Origin: Prosapia bicincta
Taxonomy: Eukaryota; Arthropoda; Insecta; Hemiptera; Cercopidae
Direction of reading: 5' to 3'
DNA length: 64,000 nt
Assembly: GCA_036971475.1 (NCBI GenBank)
Contig: JBAIZL010000002.1
Location: 46,489,229-46,553,228, forward strand
The notes beneath the pieces are model-generated. The model did no database searches. It saw only the letters and a list, made by a program, of their open reading frames with translations, and was not told the DNA's origin. The translations under genes and the position numbers were made by a program. Below, piece by piece: positions 60,416 to 64,000 of this stretch. The stretch's first letter is position 1. Each line of letters starts with the position of its first letter.

Positions 60416-63400
60416 ATTTACAGAGAATATAAAGCCATTCTGAGGACATTGCTATCTGAAAGATGAATACATAGTTTATTTATTGATTAATATAATATTT
60501 TAGATATGAAAACCTACATGAGAAATATTAAATCAATTTACTAAAAGGTTTTATATTTCTTTTGAGATATATCCATTCTTTATATAAATGAATCAAGCCA
60601 AACAATTATGATAAAACAAACTTAGGATTAGAGAACTAAATTTACAGTTTCAGTTATTAATATAATTATTTTTCGGTTCCTTTAGGGTTGATTAAATTAG
60701 GTTTTATTTCTACTAATAAATTAGTTTTTTTTATAAAATGAATGGAAGACTAAATCATTTACATGCATTTTAAGTTAAATTATTAAATGAGGTACATATT
60801 TTTGTTACTTCAATAAACGATCGTCATAAATACAATTGTAATTTTTGATTGCCCAATAAAATAATGTGCTTTGTTCCGCTCAGCTCAATCACTATCTCCC
60901 ACTCTTTGATTGTAAGTCACATCTTGTCTATAAGAAAGTAATGATCTATTTCTGGAGTTCGAACTCTGGTTCCAAACCTAAATCACAAGAAATAAATCTC
61001 TCAGATGAACCAACTCCTGAATTTCTAATAGAATCAATTAGCCAATAGAATCAAAGTCATTTAGGCCTTTATCGGGGTCACAGATTCCTAGAAAGACACT
61101 AGGCTTATTTAAAACTATAGGTTTGTTATTGATATGATACATAATAATTATAGAATTTAATTTCATGAGGGCATAGGGAATTTTTACCAGTATTCTAATT
61201 AACCCTAAACTCGTTTTACACATATTAATTGGTAGGTATTTTTAAAAACAACCAATCTATCTATTATCATACAATCAGCAAAATTATTCCCTATCATTTT
61301 AAAATGGAATTATAAACACTATATAAATGTAAAAATACTATTATTAACATAGTTTTGCCTTTCAAAGTAATAATAATAAAATAAGGCTTTTATCGGGGCT
61401 ACGGATTCATTGAGAGGCATTTTGACATGAAGACTATTTTATTGGTTTACACTAATGGAACTTACTTTGCATAAAACAAAACAACTTCTAATTGGAAAAT
61501 AGCATGTATTATTTTGCATCTATTTTAGAACTGATTTGAAATTTAGTCGAATGGACAGGATTTTTAGTTAAATATATTACCTTGAATAGACAGTTATATT
61601 TTGGACCAGGTAATACAAATAAATTTCGTTTAATATATCTTTATTTATTATTTTATTGCCTTCATCGTTCTCATATTTAGGATACTCTAACACCCTTTTT
61701 ATTTACCTAAATTCGTAGCCTTTTTGGTGCACATTTTAAATTTGAAAAAGGTATAGCCGAGTAATATAAGTCTAATAACCTAACTTACTTTCCTAAATTC
61801 ATTATTACACACCTTGACCAATTATATATATTTTTGAGTTTACTCAATACATTATCTATCTATATTTCTATATACCTATCAAATTAATTATGCCTAAAAT
61901 GATGTAGAAATATAATTTTATAGGTTATGTTGAAACAAACGTTACAGTTATGGAACATCATTATGTTCCAGTTATAAATACAATTATTCAATTAATGATC
62001 TAAGCAATATTTCCAATATTCATATTGTCCAAATAAATTAAATTTATGTGTCATAAAACAACATTTATTACAATTAGTCTTTCTTTTACATTAGAACTAC
62101 CAAAGCTTAGGTTGAAACATATTTTTTTAATTACTATTCATAATATAATACACATATCCATAACGCAATTATTACTCATTATAACCGACAACTAACATAA
62201 TGATTAATCATGATTTATTTCTTTAATAAAGCTATATTTGAATGTGTGGTGTAAAATAATTATTTCCTTTTCTTTATAGAGCAAGCAATTGTATGAAAAC
62301 CCAATTTTTAAAAATTAAAAAAGATACTCTGTTAACCCTTGCGGAATATATCTCCCTTATGCTATACAATTTATACATTTTTATTTTCAATTATAATTAC
62401 TTATCAATAAAGTTATAATTCACAATAATTCATAGTTGACACGAGTGCCCAAGCGTTCCTTTTTGACTATCAGTCCTTGTGTCATCCCTTTAAAATCCTT
62501 CCATTTAAGTGAATTTGATAAAATTCAGATATATTCTTCTTTCTTTTCTGAATAAAAACTCCTTATAAATACATTAATAAGGTATATTAATTTGAAAATT
62601 GTAATAACTTTTCGATTAGATCATTTTTGAAAGCGTTTTATACATTTGTAGTGTATTCGAGGTCTTTGGTTTTAAAAGTTATTAATCAACTCCATCCTAA
62701 TTTATATTTTCATTTCGAATACGTAGTAGTTTAGCTCAAGCACTTTTCAACACTCCAACGACTAACATATTGCACACAAGTTTTCTCTTCACGTACCTAA
62801 TAGTTTACTGCATTGAAAATAAAAAGTGTTAAACACTCCTTAAGCTTGGCTATAACTAACTCTAACATAGTTTAGCGTGGATAAAATGTCTTTAATTCCT
62901 CGCTCCTTCGTTTTATCCAATTAAAAAACTAAGAAGTTTGTTTATACATAATCTCCAACCTCATTCTCAATATATTTTCTTCGATTCTTGTTATCTCGAT
63001 TTCATAACCGTTGGTAATTTTACAAAACATATTTATTTATTTTATTTTAATTATAGTAATGTTGTACTATTTTCTTTGTTTTTGTATGTCCTTTTTAATT
63101 ATATTTCATATATTTTTATTCCATAGTAGCTCTGCTGGCCTGTTTGATTCAGGTCTTGAAACGTTTTAATGGATGAATACATTATCATATACGGCATTTT
63201 TTGTTTTGAAACCGGTTGTGAGGCTATGATTTTTTTAACCCTTTGTCTCTCCGGGATCGAGCCTATTTTTTTTATCTCAGTTTACTTATCCATGCTATGT
63301 TAGCAAATTCTCATAATATACCTGTCATAATTTTATTTCGTTAAATTTATATACTGCTTATACCAAATTTGTTCTATTGACTGTTTCCAATCTGGCTTAA

Positions 63401-64000
63401 ACTATCTTGTACAAGTTTTGGTAATATTTGCTAAATTTTACGGATGACTATTTCTAGACTACTACCTAGTTCTGCGATGGTTAATTTATCCTTTGCTATA
63501 TGTCATATACATCCAAATATCGAGTGCTATATTTATTACTTAGGGAAAATTAAAAAATTATGTTTCGAATCAAAGGTTCCCAAAGTGGGAGACGTAACTA
63601 TCTTAGGGACTTAAAAGGTTTTCAAGCAGCGTCGGAGTGGAACAATTCACGAAAATTACCTACAGGCGAGAGGAATTCGTCGTCAATTAGGTAATACCAG
63701 AGGATAGCGTGACTTCAAATGTGCACACTGTAAACTATGGTTTAGGCTTGATAGCTAGAATCGCGTCTATCTCTGTAGAAATATATGTATGTATAATCTA
63801 AATATTGGCAATAAAATTTTAAAAAAATACCACATTTTCAATTCTATTAGCCAGCTTCAGCTTCATACTCAGATAGTTAATCTTTACCAAATGTAATTAG
63901 TAGAGGCAAGATCTCTTTCAGTGGTATGAAGGATGGATAGAATTTGAAATATTGAGAACCCAAGTTTTATACTACAGTGAACATTTTAAAATTTAATTGA

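Larger units (their letters stand above)
58090..64000 (-). repeat. Inverted duplication, arm 2, cut by window end
   Basis: Reverse-complement homologue of about 13990-18890. Alignment runs from about 58090 to 59850 and from about 62105 to the last base. The centre, 59.9-62.1 kb, does not align and includes a flipped copy of segment X and a tRNA-like sequence. The homology was still continuing at the window edge. Confidence 0.8.

Overview
The window looks like a transposon-rich, intergenic or intronic stretch of an animal nuclear genome. It is about 70% A+T and full of (TA)n, (GT)n and (CA)n microsatellites, and I recognise no host protein-coding gene. A tRNA-Lys-type primer site, Ty3/Gypsy, Helitron, hAT, Jockey-like LINE and Penelope-like elements together fit an arthropod best. 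That assignment is an inference with low to moderate certainty.

Layout. 1-300 is a long (GT)n tract. 1777-4811 (minus) is a Penelope-like element (PLE) with 87-89 bp terminal inverted repeats, a reverse transcriptase (RT) core, a GIY-YIG endonuclease and several disabling lesions. A 117 bp fragment of the same family lies at 56844-56960. 8890-9540 is a long imperfect palindrome around a microsatellite. 10961-11758 is a 98 bp minisatellite. 20466-24600 (minus) holds a Helitron helicase remnant next to a decayed Ty3/Gypsy element with gag, RT and RNase H scraps and a primer binding site.

The main feature is 25295-36573 (minus), an 11.3 kb young LTR retrotransposon. It has two LTRs of 3919 and 3910 bp, and only 3450 bp of internal sequence. 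That interior carries a tRNA-Lys-type primer site, one intact 724-codon gag ORF ending in a short vestige of pol, about 770 bp of non-coding sequence and a polypurine tract. It lacks protease, RT, RNase H and integrase, so it must have moved using enzymes supplied in trans. It sits inside a (CA)n microsatellite.

The second large structure is an old inverted duplication. About 14.0-18.9 kb aligns, reverse-complemented and in collinear order, with about 58.1-64.0 kb, where it runs off the window. Each arm carries a Jockey-like LINE tail. A piece of about 120 bp is flipped within one arm, and the arms have a non-aligning central part, which in arm 1 includes a pogo-like transposase tail. Other remnants are a hAT 5' end (38621), LINE RNase H scraps (11965, 57937), two tRNA-like SINE candidates (43408, 60357) and short tandem repeats (5042, 55316, 57819). 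Alignments were made by eye, so identities and edges are approximate.
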